Shown: positions 9,549 to 17,986 of the stretch, in pieces
Layout: every line of letters starts with the position of its first letter
Numbering within the stretch: position 1 is the first letter of the stretch
From: Candidatus Fimimorpha excrementavium
GTDB lineage: Bacteria > Bacillota > Clostridia > Lachnospirales > Lachnospiraceae
Direction of reading: 5' to 3'
Length of the DNA: 57,136 bases
Assembly: GCA_018710785.1 (NCBI GenBank)
Contig: DVJD01000098.1
Span: 1-57,136 of the forward strand
Translations under genes and position numbers: made by a program
The notes under the pieces: model-generated
The model's input: only the letters and a program-made list of their open reading frames with translations
What the model was told of the DNA's origin: nothing
The model's database searches: none

Positions 9549-9942
9549 GTCTGCCTTATATCTGTATTCTGTCCAGAGAAAGGAAGCGATTCCAAATGCT
9601 TTCTTTAAAAAAGCTTCCTTCCCCTGTGCTTTCTTTTGACTTTTATTCTACTTAATTTTCCATAAAAGAACATGTTATTTTGGGGGAAAAATATATGTTT
9701 TTTTGACATGAATATGCCCTTGATATCTTCGCACAATTCCTGTTTTTATACCATGCAAACAGGCTTTTTACATGAATTTTTCATTTTATAAAAGACATTT
9801 GATAGACAAACTTGCAGCAATTTTGTAAACTTATAAATAAAGAAGGGCACACAACGAGGATAGCAGATACCTGATCGGCAAAGCATTGTATTGGTTGCTG
9901 TCCATGCAGGATCAGAGTCCGTCACGCGAGGAGGGAATGGGA
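9549..9942 (+). other. Intergenic region before the ABC exporter
   Basis: No gene seen. AAGGAAGC and GCTTCCTT near 9580-9625 can form an 8-bp stem with a long loop just after the AraC gene and may act as a weak terminator. The rest is AT-rich. A poor promoter-like pair (TTGCAG, then TAAATA after 16 bases) near 9814-9840 could serve the ABC operon; I am not confident in it. Confidence 0.3.
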
Positions 9943-10863
9943 ATGGGAATGAGCAATATGATTCAAATCACTCATCTCAGCAAGAGTTTTGGGAGCATCA
10001 AAGCCGTTCAGGATTTAAGCTTCCGTGTTAAGGAGGGCGAATTATTTGCCTTTCTTGGCATCAATGGAGCGGGGAAATCCACTACGATCAATATCATGTG
10101 CGGCCAACTGGCAAAAGACAGCGGAAGCGTTTTCATCGACGGACGCGATTTAGACAAGGATATGGATTTTATTAAGCGTGAACTGGGCATCGTTTTTCAG
10201 TCTTCTGTCCTGGATTCCGCTCTTTCGGTTTATGACAATTTGGAAAGCCGCGCCGCTTTATACGGCATTACCGGAACAGAATTTAAGACAAGACTGGCTG
10301 ACCTTGCGAAAAAACTTGATTTTGAAAATTTATTGAAACGTACCGTTGGTAAATTATCCGGAGGACAGCGCCGGAGAATTGATATTGCAAGGGCTCTGTT
10401 CCATAAGCCCAAAATTCTTATTCTGGATGAGCCGACGACAGGTCTGGATCCGCAGACACGCAGAATACTTTGGGATGTCATATCAAGTTTCCGCAAAAAT
10501 GAAAAAATGACCGTATTTCTAACGACGCATTATATGGAGGAAGCCGCGGAAGCCGACTATGTTGTAATTATTGACAGTGGGAAGCTATCCGCGGAAGGGA
10601 CTCCGCTTGAACTGAAAAATAGTTATACCGGAGATTACATCTCAATCTACGGGGTTCCGGAAGATTCCATCCGGGAACTCGGCATCGCGTATGAGCAGAT
10701 ACGAAACGGTTACCGGCTTTCTGTTCCGAATACAAAGGCAGCGACTGATTTGATTATTCACCATCCTCAGCTGTTTCAGGATTACGAAATAACAAAAGGG
10801 AAAATGGATGATGTTTTCCTTGCGGTTACAGGAAAAACCTTGACGGGAGGTGCTGAAAAATGA
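9943..10863 (+). CDS. ABC transporter ATP-binding protein (drug-efflux type)
   Basis: 306 aa nucleotide-binding subunit of an ABC-2-type exporter. Walker A GINGAGKST is near residues 39-47, the signature KLSGGQRRR near 135-143 and Walker B LILDEP shortly after, followed by the H-loop TTHYMEEA. The C-terminal ~80 residues form the extra domain typical of DrrA-like multidrug ATPases. Several starts are possible in ATGGGAATGGGAATG; I chose 9943 because it is 8 bases after AGGAGG. Its stop overlaps the permease start as ATGA, so the two are translationally coupled. Confidence 0.9.
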   Translation: MGMSNMIQITHLSKSFGSIKAVQDLSFRVKEGELFAFLGINGAGKSTTINIMCGQLAKDSGSVFIDGRDLDKDMDFIKRELGIVFQSSVLDSALSVYDNLESRAALYGITGTEFKTRLADLAKKLDFENLLKRTVGKLSGGQRRRIDIARALFHKPKILILDEPTTGLDPQTRRILWDVISSFRKNEKMTVFLTTHYMEEAAEADYVVIIDSGKLSAEGTPLELKNSYTGDYISIYGVPEDSIRELGIAYEQIRNGYRLSVPNTKAATDLIIHHPQLFQDYEITKGKMDDVFLAVTGKTLTGGAEK

Positions 10864-11756
10864 CCACATCTTTTCTTCTGATCAAAAGAAATGTTAAGCT
10901 GTTTTTCAAAGATAAGGGAATGTTCTTTACCTCTTTGATCACACCTGCTATTTTGCTCATACTTTATGTCACCTTTCTTGGAAATGTGTACCGTGATAAC
11001 TTTACATCGAACCTGCCTGCTGCATTAAACCTTTCCGAGCGCATGATCGAAGGGCTGGTGGGCGGTCAGCTGATCTCCTCCATTCTTGCTGTTTCGTGTG
11101 TGACCGTGGCTTTTTGTTCAAACTTTTTAATGGTACAGGATAAGGCAAACGGCACCATAAAAGATTTGCGAATATCTCCCGTAAAATCTGCCGCGCTTTC
11201 GCTGAGTTATTACATGGCAACCCTGATTTCAACCCTTATCATCTGCTTCGCTGCGCTGGGCATCTGCCTTGCTTATGTGGCCATCGTCGGCTGGTATATG
11301 TCCCTTGCCGATGTATGCTTTTTGTTTCTTGATATTGTACTCCTTGTTTTGTTCGGCACGGCCCTGTCTTCGATTATTAACTTTTTCCTGTCCACACAGG
11401 GACAGATTTCAGCGGTGGGTACCATTATCAGTGCGGGATATGGTTTTATCTGCGGCGCCTATATGCCGATCTCATCCTTCGGCGAAGGACTGCAGAAATT
11501 CATTTCCTTTTTGCCGGGTACTTACGGTACATCACTGGTTCGAAATCATACCATGCAGGGGGTTCTCGCTGAAATGCAGAATCAGGGTATTCCGGCAAAT
11601 ATAATAGAAGAACTCAAGGATTCTCTGGACTGCAATCTCTATTTTTTCGGGAATCGGGTAAGTACCCCGACGATGTATCTGATACTCGGCATTGCCATTG
11701 CTGTCTTGATCGGCATCTATATTCTGCTGAATCAATTAAAAAAATACAGTAATTAG
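10860..11756 (+). CDS. ABC-2-type transporter permease
   Basis: 298 aa integral membrane subunit with six predicted membrane segments (about 22-42, 60-85, 115-140, 145-170, 180-200 and 270-290). It carries the ABC-2 family motif around GTIKDLRISPV in the cytoplasmic loop. It pairs with the ATPase at 9943-10863 to form an exporter of unknown substrate (drug, antimicrobial peptide or lipid). Start ATG overlaps the ATPase stop. Confidence 0.9.
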   Translation: MTTSFLLIKRNVKLFFKDKGMFFTSLITPAILLILYVTFLGNVYRDNFTSNLPAALNLSERMIEGLVGGQLISSILAVSCVTVAFCSNFLMVQDKANGTIKDLRISPVKSAALSLSYYMATLISTLIICFAALGICLAYVAIVGWYMSLADVCFLFLDIVLLVLFGTALSSIINFFLSTQGQISAVGTIISAGYGFICGAYMPISSFGEGLQKFISFLPGTYGTSLVRNHTMQGVLAEMQNQGIPANIIEELKDSLDCNLYFFGNRVSTPTMYLILGIAIAVLIGIYILLNQLKKYSN

Positions 11757-11819
11757 TGTCTTGCGGGGAAGAGAAACGCGGATATACACAATCTGCTTTT
11801 CTTTTCCCCCCTCTTATGC

Positions 11820-11825
11820 TATACT
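11820..11825 (+). promoter_or_regulatory. Extended -10 promoter of the queuosine salvage operon
   Basis: TGCTATACT, an extended -10 element with TATACT at 11820-11825, lies 37 bases before the candidate riboswitch. No good -35 is seen. It would give a leader of about 115 bases before the nucleoside hydrolase start. Confidence 0.4.
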
Positions 11826-11862
11826 TTTCCCGTGCATTTATAAAATCGGCGTTTTCGCCGGA

Positions 11863-11896
11863 CTGGTTCGTGAACTTCCCAGGATAAAAAACCAAG
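11863..11896 (+). ncRNA. Candidate preQ1-I riboswitch aptamer
   Basis: A 4-bp stem CTGG/CCAG (11863-11866 and 11879-11882) closes a 12-base loop TTCGTGAACTTC and is followed by the A-rich tail GATAAAAAACCAAG. Small stem, 12-base loop and AAAAAAC tail match my memory of the preQ1-I aptamer, including the Bacillus subtilis queC leader, which has the same loop length and an ATAAAAAACTAA tail. A hairpin CCGCC/GGCGG (11906-11920) follows, then the ribosome binding site at 11931-11940. No U-tract follows, so translational control is more likely than termination. The downstream genes fit queuosine salvage, which strengthens the call. Confidence 0.6.
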
Positions 11897-11946
11897 TATC
11901 TCGTACCGCCCTTTCGGCGGAAGAAAAAAGAAAAGGAGATTGGAAA

Positions 11947-13062
11947 ATGAATGCAAGAAAAGTAATCATCGACTGTGATCCCGGCATCGACGACGCGCTG
12001 GCCCTCATGCTGGCTTTGTCCTCACCGGAACTGGATGTGCTGGGGATCACCATCACAAGCGGCAACGTATCCGCCGACAAAGGGGCCAAAAATGCCCTGA
12101 AAATTTTGAAATGGATGGACCGCACCGATATCCCCGTCTACCTCGGCGAACGCCTCCCCCTCGTCAGAGACTATGTCAATGCCGAAGATACCCATGGAGA
12201 GGACGGCCTTGGAGAATCCGGATATGACGTACCCGCAGAACGATCGTACCGGGAAGGTGCTGTCCGTTATCTCGCTGATTCCCTTCATCATGCCGCTTCG
12301 GCATCGGAACCCCTTTCCATCATTGCTCTGGGACCCATGACCAATCTGGCCCGCCTGATTAAGGATTACCCGGACAGTCTGGCCGGACTCGGTGAACTGG
12401 TTTCCATGGGAGGAAACTATAAAAGCCACGGCAATTGCTCTCCGGTGGCAGAGTATAATTACTGGTGCGATCCCCACGCGGCCAATCTCGTCTATGAGGC
12501 CTTTGAAACCCATCCGCTGCTCTCTGATAAGCAGATTCATATGATCGGACTGGATGTGACGCGAAAAATCGTCCTCACACCAAACATTCTGGAATATATC
12601 TGTCAGATTGATCCTTCCATCGGTGAAATCATAACGAAGATTACCCGCTTTTACTTTGATTTTCACTGGAAGCAGGAGCAGGTCATCGGCTGTGTCATCA
12701 ATGACCCTCTGGCGGTGGCCTATTTCATCGACCGAAGCCTCTGCCATGGATTTTCGGCGTATACGGCCGTGGAGACGGAAGGTCTCTGCATGGGCCAGAC
12801 GGTGGTGGATGCCTTTGATTTCTGGAAGAAGAAGAAAAACAGCATCGTCCTCACCGAGACCGATGCCTTCCGGTTTATGTGCTTTTTCATCAGCCGCATC
12901 TGTCATACCGATCCCGCGGCTCTGCTTCCTGTTTTGCAGCAGATTTTCGTGCCGCCCGCAGACCAAAGGCCGCTGACGCCCCATCCATGCCCGGCGCCTC
13001 ATGGGGTTCCGGCGCCGTCCGCATTCTGTCAGCCCGCCGCAAAGGAGGGCCTGCAGCCATGA
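11947..13062 (+). CDS. queK: Nucleoside hydrolase, probable queuosine hydrolase
   Basis: 371 aa member of the inosine-uridine nucleoside hydrolase family. The Ca-binding DCDPGIDDA motif is at residues 9-17, and Asn/His active-site stretches such as GNYKSHGNCSPVAEYNYWCDP follow (split: GNYKSHGNCSPVAEYN, YWCDP). In Clostridioides difficile a homologous enzyme (QueK) cleaves queuosine to queuine beside an ECF S-component and the radical SAM enzyme QueL; the same three-gene order here is the main reason for the symbol. The last ~45 residues are Pro/Ala-rich and beyond the family core. Start Met11947 follows AAAAGGAGAT. Stop overlaps the next start (ATGA). A generic purine/pyrimidine hydrolase remains possible. 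Confidence 0.75.
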   Translation: MNARKVIIDCDPGIDDALALMLALSSPELDVLGITITSGNVSADKGAKNALKILKWMDRTDIPVYLGERLPLVRDYVNAEDTHGEDGLGESGYDVPAERSYREGAVRYLADSLHHAASASEPLSIIALGPMTNLARLIKDYPDSLAGLGELVSMGGNYKSHGNCSPVAEYNYWCDPHAANLVYEAFETHPLLSDKQIHMIGLDVTRKIVLTPNILEYICQIDPSIGEIITKITRFYFDFHWKQEQVIGCVINDPLAVAYFIDRSLCHGFSAYTAVETEGLCMGQTVVDAFDFWKKKKNSIVLTETDAFRFMCFFISRICHTDPAALLPVLQQIFVPPADQRPLTPHPCPAPHGVPAPSAFCQPAAKEGLQP

Positions 13063-13670
13063 AAAAAATCAATGTATATTCCATCTGTTTTGTGGCGCTG
13101 GCCGCCGTGCTGAATATCGTCGGAGGAAATATCGCGCTGCTTCTTCGCCTGCCCATTTATCTGGATTCCCTGGGCACCATGCTCACAGCCGCATTGATGG
13201 GTCCCCTATACGGTATGATTCCCGGCATTTTAAGCGGAGTATTGAGCGGCTGCATCAATGATCCCTATGCGTTTTACTATATTCCGGTTCAGATGATCAT
13301 AGGTCTGATCACAGGCGGACTGGTTTGGCGGTTTTCCCCGGAGAAAAAACGAAGCCGCTGGTTTCTTTTTCTGTTTTCCGCTGTGATTTCCATCCCCGGA
13401 ACCGCGGTCAGCTCCGCCATCACTGCTTTTTTGTTCGGCGGCATCACTTCCTCCGGCTCCACCTTACTGGTCCAGCTGCTCCATGGAGCCGGACTGAATC
13501 TGACTGCCAGCGTTTTTCTGGTTCAGGCGGCCACCGATTACATCGACCGCACCGTCGTCCTGTTTGCAGCCATTCTCTTATACCGGGCGGTTCCGGCTGC
13601 TTTTCGGGCACGCCTCTGCAGAAATCAGGCAGAGATCCGCTCCCGGCGCGGCCCCGGCCCCACACTCTGA
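13059..13670 (+). CDS. qrtT: ECF transporter S-component, probable queuosine/queuine uptake
   Basis: 203 aa, about six hydrophobic segments, typical ECF substrate-binding (S) component. The first helix region includes MKKINVYSICFVALAAV and a later stretch LPIYLDSLGTM resembles the loop seen in purine/thiamine/queuosine-type S-components. It would use a shared energy-coupling module encoded elsewhere. Start ATG 13059 overlaps the nucleoside hydrolase stop and follows AAAGGAGG. Context with nucleoside hydrolase, radical SAM enzyme and a preQ1-type leader supports queuosine or queuine as cargo (inference). Confidence 0.75.
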   Translation: MKKINVYSICFVALAAVLNIVGGNIALLLRLPIYLDSLGTMLTAALMGPLYGMIPGILSGVLSGCINDPYAFYYIPVQMIIGLITGGLVWRFSPEKKRSRWFLFLFSAVISIPGTAVSSAITAFLFGGITSSGSTLLVQLLHGAGLNLTASVFLVQAATDYIDRTVVLFAAILLYRAVPAAFRARLCRNQAEIRSRRGPGPTL

Positions 13671-13691
13671 CAGAAAGGAAGGCATTTTGTT

Positions 13692-14381
13692 ATGGAACGC
13701 TACAATCGCATTACGAACAAAAATCAGAGAGAAATCGTCCTTCTTCAGGCATTTCCCTGTGCCTGGGGCAAGTGCAGATTCTGTGACTACATCGATGACA
13801 ATTCCAGGGATAAAGCATCCATGCTGAAGCTCAACGAAGAAGTGCTCTCCCATGTCACGGGAGAATTCGGTGTCCTGGAAGTCATCAATTCGGGCAGCTG
13901 CTTTGAACTTCCCAAAGAAACTCTGGCCCTCATCCGCCGCATCATTCAGGAAAAACACATCCGCCGCCTGTTTTTCGAGGCCCACTGGATGTATCGGAAC
14001 CATCTTCAGAAAATGAAGGATTACATGGGCATTCCCATCACCTTTAAAATCGGGGTGGAGACCTTTGACGAGGCATTCCGCGAGCAATATCTGAACAAGC
14101 ATGCCGATTTCCACTCGCCCGAGGAAGTGCGCCGCTACTTTGATTCGCCCTGTCTGATGGTGGGCATCCAGGGGCAGACGAAAGAAATGATCGATTATGA
14201 TATCCAAATGCTCAAACAGCATTTTGAACTGGGCACCGTCAACGTCTTTACGGACAACAGCACGGATGTCAAGAGGGATCCGGAACTGGTGGACTGGTTT
14301 ATGAAGAAATATGCCTGGCTTCTGGATGACCCTTCCGTGGAAGTCCTCTATGAGAAGACCGACTTTGGGGTGGGTGATTAA
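13692..14381 (+). CDS. queL: Radical SAM enzyme, probable queuine lyase
   Basis: 229 aa, shorter than most radical SAM proteins. The cluster motif is Cys23-X4-Cys28-X2-Cys31, one residue longer than the canonical CX3CX2C. QueL of Clostridioides difficile, encoded beside QueK and an ECF S-component, splits queuine to regenerate preQ1; the same gene order here supports that role. Predicted reaction is therefore queuine to preQ1, feeding tRNA modification by TGT. Start ATG 13692 follows AAAGGAAGG, 21 bases after the S-component stop. Confidence in radical SAM is high; confidence in queuine lyase rests on context. Confidence 0.75.
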   Translation: MERYNRITNKNQREIVLLQAFPCAWGKCRFCDYIDDNSRDKASMLKLNEEVLSHVTGEFGVLEVINSGSCFELPKETLALIRRIIQEKHIRRLFFEAHWMYRNHLQKMKDYMGIPITFKIGVETFDEAFREQYLNKHADFHSPEEVRRYFDSPCLMVGIQGQTKEMIDYDIQMLKQHFELGTVNVFTDNSTDVKRDPELVDWFMKKYAWLLDDPSVEVLYEKTDFGVGD

Positions 14382-14393
14382 TTTCCATAGGCG

Positions 14394-14550
14394 ATTGCGA
14401 AACTCATTGGAAGAGAGAGAAGTTTTGAAGCGAGAACCCGGACGGCCGAAGGGAGTGAATGGTTTCCGCAAACAAAAGCATTGGTGAGGAGCAATGAAGA
14501 TGGTAAGGCTCAAAAAGTGAGGATTTATGCGGCCTATAGAGTTTCGCAAT
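14394..14550 (-). repeat. Intergenic repeat family A, copy 1
   Basis: A 157-base element bounded by 12-base inverted termini, ATTGCGAAACTC and GAGTTTCGCAAT, sitting between queL and its terminator. Its reverse complement aligns along its whole length with the element at 22917-23081, sharing blocks such as CATAAATCCTCA, CTCCCTTCG and CGTCCGGGTTCTC. No coding potential is seen. It resembles a MITE-like or structured-RNA repeat; the transposition source is unknown. Confidence 0.75.
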
Positions 14551-14573
14551 TATCTATTAAATTCCACGCAGAA

Positions 14574-14607
14574 AGGAGGGTGCTGCAACATCAGCGCCCT
14601 CCTTTTT
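14574..14607 (+). terminator. Rho-independent terminator after the queuosine operon
   Basis: AGGAGGGTGCTG pairs with CAGCGCCCTCCT (12 bp with one G-T), 6-base loop, followed by TTTTT. It ends the + strand transcript that contains queL and repeat A1, and faces the convergent surface protein gene, for which it may also work weakly. Confidence 0.85.
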
Positions 14608-14665
14608 CATTACGCATAAAAATTTTAAGGTTTTTAAAAGTGGTTCCGTTCGTATGTACGATGGC

Positions 14666-17600
14666 TCACCTCACACGGTTCTTTTTCAGCACGGCACTGA
14701 TGACCAGAACCGCAAAGGCAACGATCGCCGCTCCGCTCCAAAGAAGCCCTCTGCTGCTGTCCCCGGTTCCCGGAGAGAATTCCTCTTCCTGATTTTCTTC
14801 CTCTGTCGGAGTCTGGTCTCCTCCTGACGTCTGGTCTTCTCCCGGTTTCTGCTCTTCTCCAGGCTTCTGATCCTCTCCTGGGGTCTGCTCTCCTCCAGGA
14901 TTCTGTTCCTCTCCGGGCGTCTGTTCTCCTCCAGGATTCTGGTCTTCTCCCGGTTTCTGCTCTTCTCCGGGGGTCTGTTCCTCTCCCGGTTTCTGCTCTT
15001 CTCCCGGGGTCTGCTCTCCTCCAGGATTCTGCTCTTCTCCGGGGGTCTGTTCTCCTCCAGGATTCTCTTCTCCTGGCTCCTGCTCTCCTCCTGGATTCTC
15101 TCCACCCGGCTTCTGTTCTTCTCCAGGATTCTCTTCCTCTCCGCCGGAAGGCGCGGTATAATCACAGGCCAGAGAACCGATGGTCAGGGCTCCGGCGCTG
15201 ACGCCGTCCTGGAAACGATACACAGGTCTTTGACCGTTGACCGTATAAGCGGCATCTGCAATGGCAAATCCCTCATTGTTTGCGGAAGCGTTTACACCGG
15301 CCGGAGGCAAGACATGCACAATATCCGGCGTATCGGTTCCATTCAGGGTAACCTTAGCTCCCCGGTTGCCATAACCGTCATCCGCCATTACCCAGAGTAC
15401 ATTCTCATAGGTATCGTAATCCAGCGCCATGGCTCCGCCGAGTTTCGAATCGATATCCGCGATCTGTACGCAGCTTCCGTCGGCATTTAATACATATGCG
15501 TAAACATGGCCGTTATCTTCCAATGCCACGAAGAATACACCGCCTGCCACTGCATCCGGGTAATCCGTCGGCCGGAAAATGGCTCCCGTATTCTGATCCA
15601 TGAGTTTCCCCGCAACGGCGGAATTGGAAACCCACTCCACAGCCTCGATTCCCATGTTTGCGGATACCTGCGGCAGAGATGCCGTCAGATCCCATTGGCT
15701 GAGAGCCAAAAGATCCGTGCCTTCCGCGTTGGGATCCACCATCAGAATCGTGTTGAAGTTGACTCCTTTTTCACTGTTGTCACGCTCACAGGCAAGATAC
15801 ACAAGACCATTTCCGTCCACGGCAATGCCCTCTGCATCCGGACCGGCCGCAGACGGGTTACCAGCATCTTTCTGGAAACGAACCCGCTTTCCATTTTCAA
15901 ATCCATCGGCAAACGTAAGCGTTCCGTCCTGTGCCACGTCCAGAATCCAGAACTTGCCGGTTCCATTGTCTACCGCGTACAGCTGACCGTTAAAAAAGTC
16001 CAGTCCCGAGGAATCCTCCAGGAATGTGGAAGTCGTATCATAGACAGAAGTTCCTTCGTTTCCCGGCCAGGCGATGACATCCGGAATATCTGCAAACTGG
16101 TTGGCTGCTCCCGGTGTGGCCGCTTTCGTATTTTGATATTCCGTTCCGTTCACATCCGGATACAGGCCCCATGTGGGATTGGTATGGCCGGTCCAGGATG
16201 TGCTGCTGATCAGATTTCCGTTCTCATACAGGCGAACCGCGTCGTCGCTTCCCAGGCCGAAGCCCAAATCATCGATGACCAGATATCCGCCTGCCGGAAT
16301 CGTCGTGCCCTCCGGTATCACATAGGAATGGGAATCCTCGCTGTCTTTCAGGACGAGACCGGAAACATCCACGGTCTCTGCCGTTGGATTGGCCAGCTCG
16401 ACCCAGTCCGGACCATCATTGGGATCATTGGACTGCACCTCATTGATCACCGCCGGGTTCACCACAAGATTGGCGGCTCCTTTGGTGGATGTCTGGAAAT
16501 CAACCATTTCCCCGGTTCCATTGGGGATTCTGGCATACACGCCGCTGGCATGGCCGGACCAGCTGTATTCAGCGACCACCGCGCCGCTGCGGTTATGGAT
16601 GGTAACCATATCGTCACTTCCAAGGCCGAAGGTAAAATCGCGGTTTCCGTCAAAGACGTAGTATTCTCCCGGATTCAGGATCGTTCCCTCTGCCACCGGT
16701 GTGATATCCGAGGCATGTCCCACCGGATCATTGTCATACAGATACCAGCCGGAGATATCCACAGAAGCGGTTCCGGTGTTCATGATTTCCACCCAATCGG
16801 TGGCGTCCCCATTGGATTCCACTTCATTGATGACCACCGACGGCGCATACCACGCATTGGCCTGCCCCTTTGTCTCCTGCGTCAGACCAAACGCGCCGGT
16901 TCCGTCCGGATATCTGCCGTACGATGCCAGCGCCGCATCTCCATTGTAGGATGCATGCTCGCTCCAGGAATATTCATCCAGCAGATTTCCCATGGAATCA
17001 TACAGGCGGATGGAATCTCCGGAACCGATTCCGATGGCCGCTTCGAAGGTTCCCTCCTCATAGGCGCCGGTCTGATCGTTATAGATCTGTCCCATGTCCT
17101 TGGCATCCACCACCAGCAGCGCACCGGCTTCCAGAACGGTGCCCTCCGGGAATCTCCAACGATGGTCATCGGAATTGTCACGGATTTCACAGCCGGAAAG
17201 GTCCATGGTCTCTGTGCCGGTATTCATCAGCTCCACCCAGTCATCCGGCGAAGAATTGATTTCATTCAGCACCAGTCCGGTGAGATCCTGTCCGATTTCG
17301 CCGCCTTCCCCTGTGTCTGCGCCGGTTTCGCCTTCGTTTCCGCCGGTTTCTCCTGTATCCGGATCATCGGAAGTCTGATTTAAGGTTCCCTTTGTGGCCG
17401 CCTGGTCCGCAAAGGCGCCGGTTCCGTCCGGAACTCTGGAATACGTTCCGAACGCATGACCGCTGTAACTGTAGGTATCCACCGGATTGCTGCCGCTGTC
17501 ATACAGGGAAACCGTATCTTCTTTTCCGAGCCCAAAGTCAAAATCAATGCTGTCCTCCAGAACCATGACGGCTCCCGGCTCCAATACCGTCCCTTCCGGA

Positions 17601-17860
17601 AATGGTTTGGCTTCGCCGCTGTCCAGCCGTTCCAGCCCCTTATCATCGGTGACAAACCATCCGCTGATATCCGCAGCCGTCTCTCCGACATTGACGATTT
17701 CAATCCAGTCATTGCCTCCGTCCGGATCATCGGACTCAATTTCATTGATAAAAACTGTCGGCTGCGCCGGGGCTGCCTGCACCGATATGCCTGCCGAAGA
17801 TACTGTACCCGACACAGCCAAGAATGCAATCAGCGCCGAACTCAAATATCGTTTTCTCAT
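14666..17860 (-). CDS. Cell-wall-anchored lamin-tail-domain protein with phytase-like esterase domain
   Basis: 1064 aa surface protein. Signal peptide residues 1-30. Four lamin-tail (LTD) domains follow, each opening with a VxNE(I/V) motif and DW(I/V)E(I/L): near 35-160, 197-335, 340-465 and 468-590. A beta-propeller-like region resembling the esterase-like domain of phytase-type proteins covers about 600-905. Residues ~905-1020 are an imperfect Pro-Gly-Glu repeat (units like PGEEQKPGGEQT). The C-terminus has SPGTG, a hydrophobic helix and KKNRVR, a sortase sorting signal of the SPXTG kind. Likely extracellular adhesin or hydrolase; the substrate is unknown. Monocistronic, convergent with queL. 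Confidence 0.85.
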   Translation of the reverse strand: MRKRYLSSALIAFLAVSGTVSSAGISVQAAPAQPTVFINEIESDDPDGGNDWIEIVNVGETAADISGWFVTDDKGLERLDSGEAKPFPEGTVLEPGAVMVLEDSIDFDFGLGKEDTVSLYDSGSNPVDTYSYSGHAFGTYSRVPDGTGAFADQAATKGTLNQTSDDPDTGETGGNEGETGADTGEGGEIGQDLTGLVLNEINSSPDDWVELMNTGTETMDLSGCEIRDNSDDHRWRFPEGTVLEAGALLVVDAKDMGQIYNDQTGAYEEGTFEAAIGIGSGDSIRLYDSMGNLLDEYSWSEHASYNGDAALASYGRYPDGTGAFGLTQETKGQANAWYAPSVVINEVESNGDATDWVEIMNTGTASVDISGWYLYDNDPVGHASDITPVAEGTILNPGEYYVFDGNRDFTFGLGSDDMVTIHNRSGAVVAEYSWSGHASGVYARIPNGTGEMVDFQTSTKGAANLVVNPAVINEVQSNDPNDGPDWVELANPTAETVDVSGLVLKDSEDSHSYVIPEGTTIPAGGYLVIDDLGFGLGSDDAVRLYENGNLISSTSWTGHTNPTWGLYPDVNGTEYQNTKAATPGAANQFADIPDVIAWPGNEGTSVYDTTSTFLEDSSGLDFFNGQLYAVDNGTGKFWILDVAQDGTLTFADGFENGKRVRFQKDAGNPSAAGPDAEGIAVDGNGLVYLACERDNSEKGVNFNTILMVDPNAEGTDLLALSQWDLTASLPQVSANMGIEAVEWVSNSAVAGKLMDQNTGAIFRPTDYPDAVAGGVFFVALEDNGHVYAYVLNADGSCVQIADIDSKLGGAMALDYDTYENVLWVMADDGYGNRGAKVTLNGTDTPDIVHVLPPAGVNASANNEGFAIADAAYTVNGQRPVYRFQDGVSAGALTIGSLACDYTAPSGGEEENPGEEQKPGGENPGGEQEPGEENPGGEQTPGEEQNPGGEQTPGEEQKPGEEQTPGEEQKPGEDQNPGGEQTPGEEQNPGGEQTPGEDQKPGEEQKPGEDQTSGGDQTPTEEENQEEEFSPGTGDSSRGLLWSGAAIVAFAVLVISAVLKKNRVR
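14800..15150 (-). repeat. Coding tandem repeats for the Pro-Gly-Glu wall-spanning region
   Basis: Degenerate short in-frame repeats encoding PGEEQ/PGGEQ/NPGGEQTPG units in the surface protein. Copy number is likely to vary by slippage, and short-read assembly may be wrong here. Confidence 0.8.
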
Positions 17861-17986
17861 AACTGCCTGCTCCCTTCTATATATTTCCTCGTTTCAGTGT
17901 AGCAGGCAATTATCAAATCTTGCGGTCAAATACGTTAAATTTGAGTTAAAGCGGCTGTTTTCCTGTTCCGATGGTTCTGGCCGGAT

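Noticed and set aside
12022-13002. Minus-strand frame of 326 codons under the nucleoside hydrolase
   Set aside because: Shadow of the plus-strand gene, which has the family Ca-binding motif and couples to its neighbours.
14800-15150. CRISPR-like tandem repeats
   Set aside because: The repeats are degenerate, in frame and encode Pro-Gly-Glu units of a surface protein; there are no unique spacers of constant length.
15506-17383. Long + strand reading frame of 625 codons inside the surface protein
   Set aside because: It is antisense to a clear signal-peptide-to-sorting-signal protein, has no ribosome binding site and no recognisable domains, and follows from the codon bias of the repeats.
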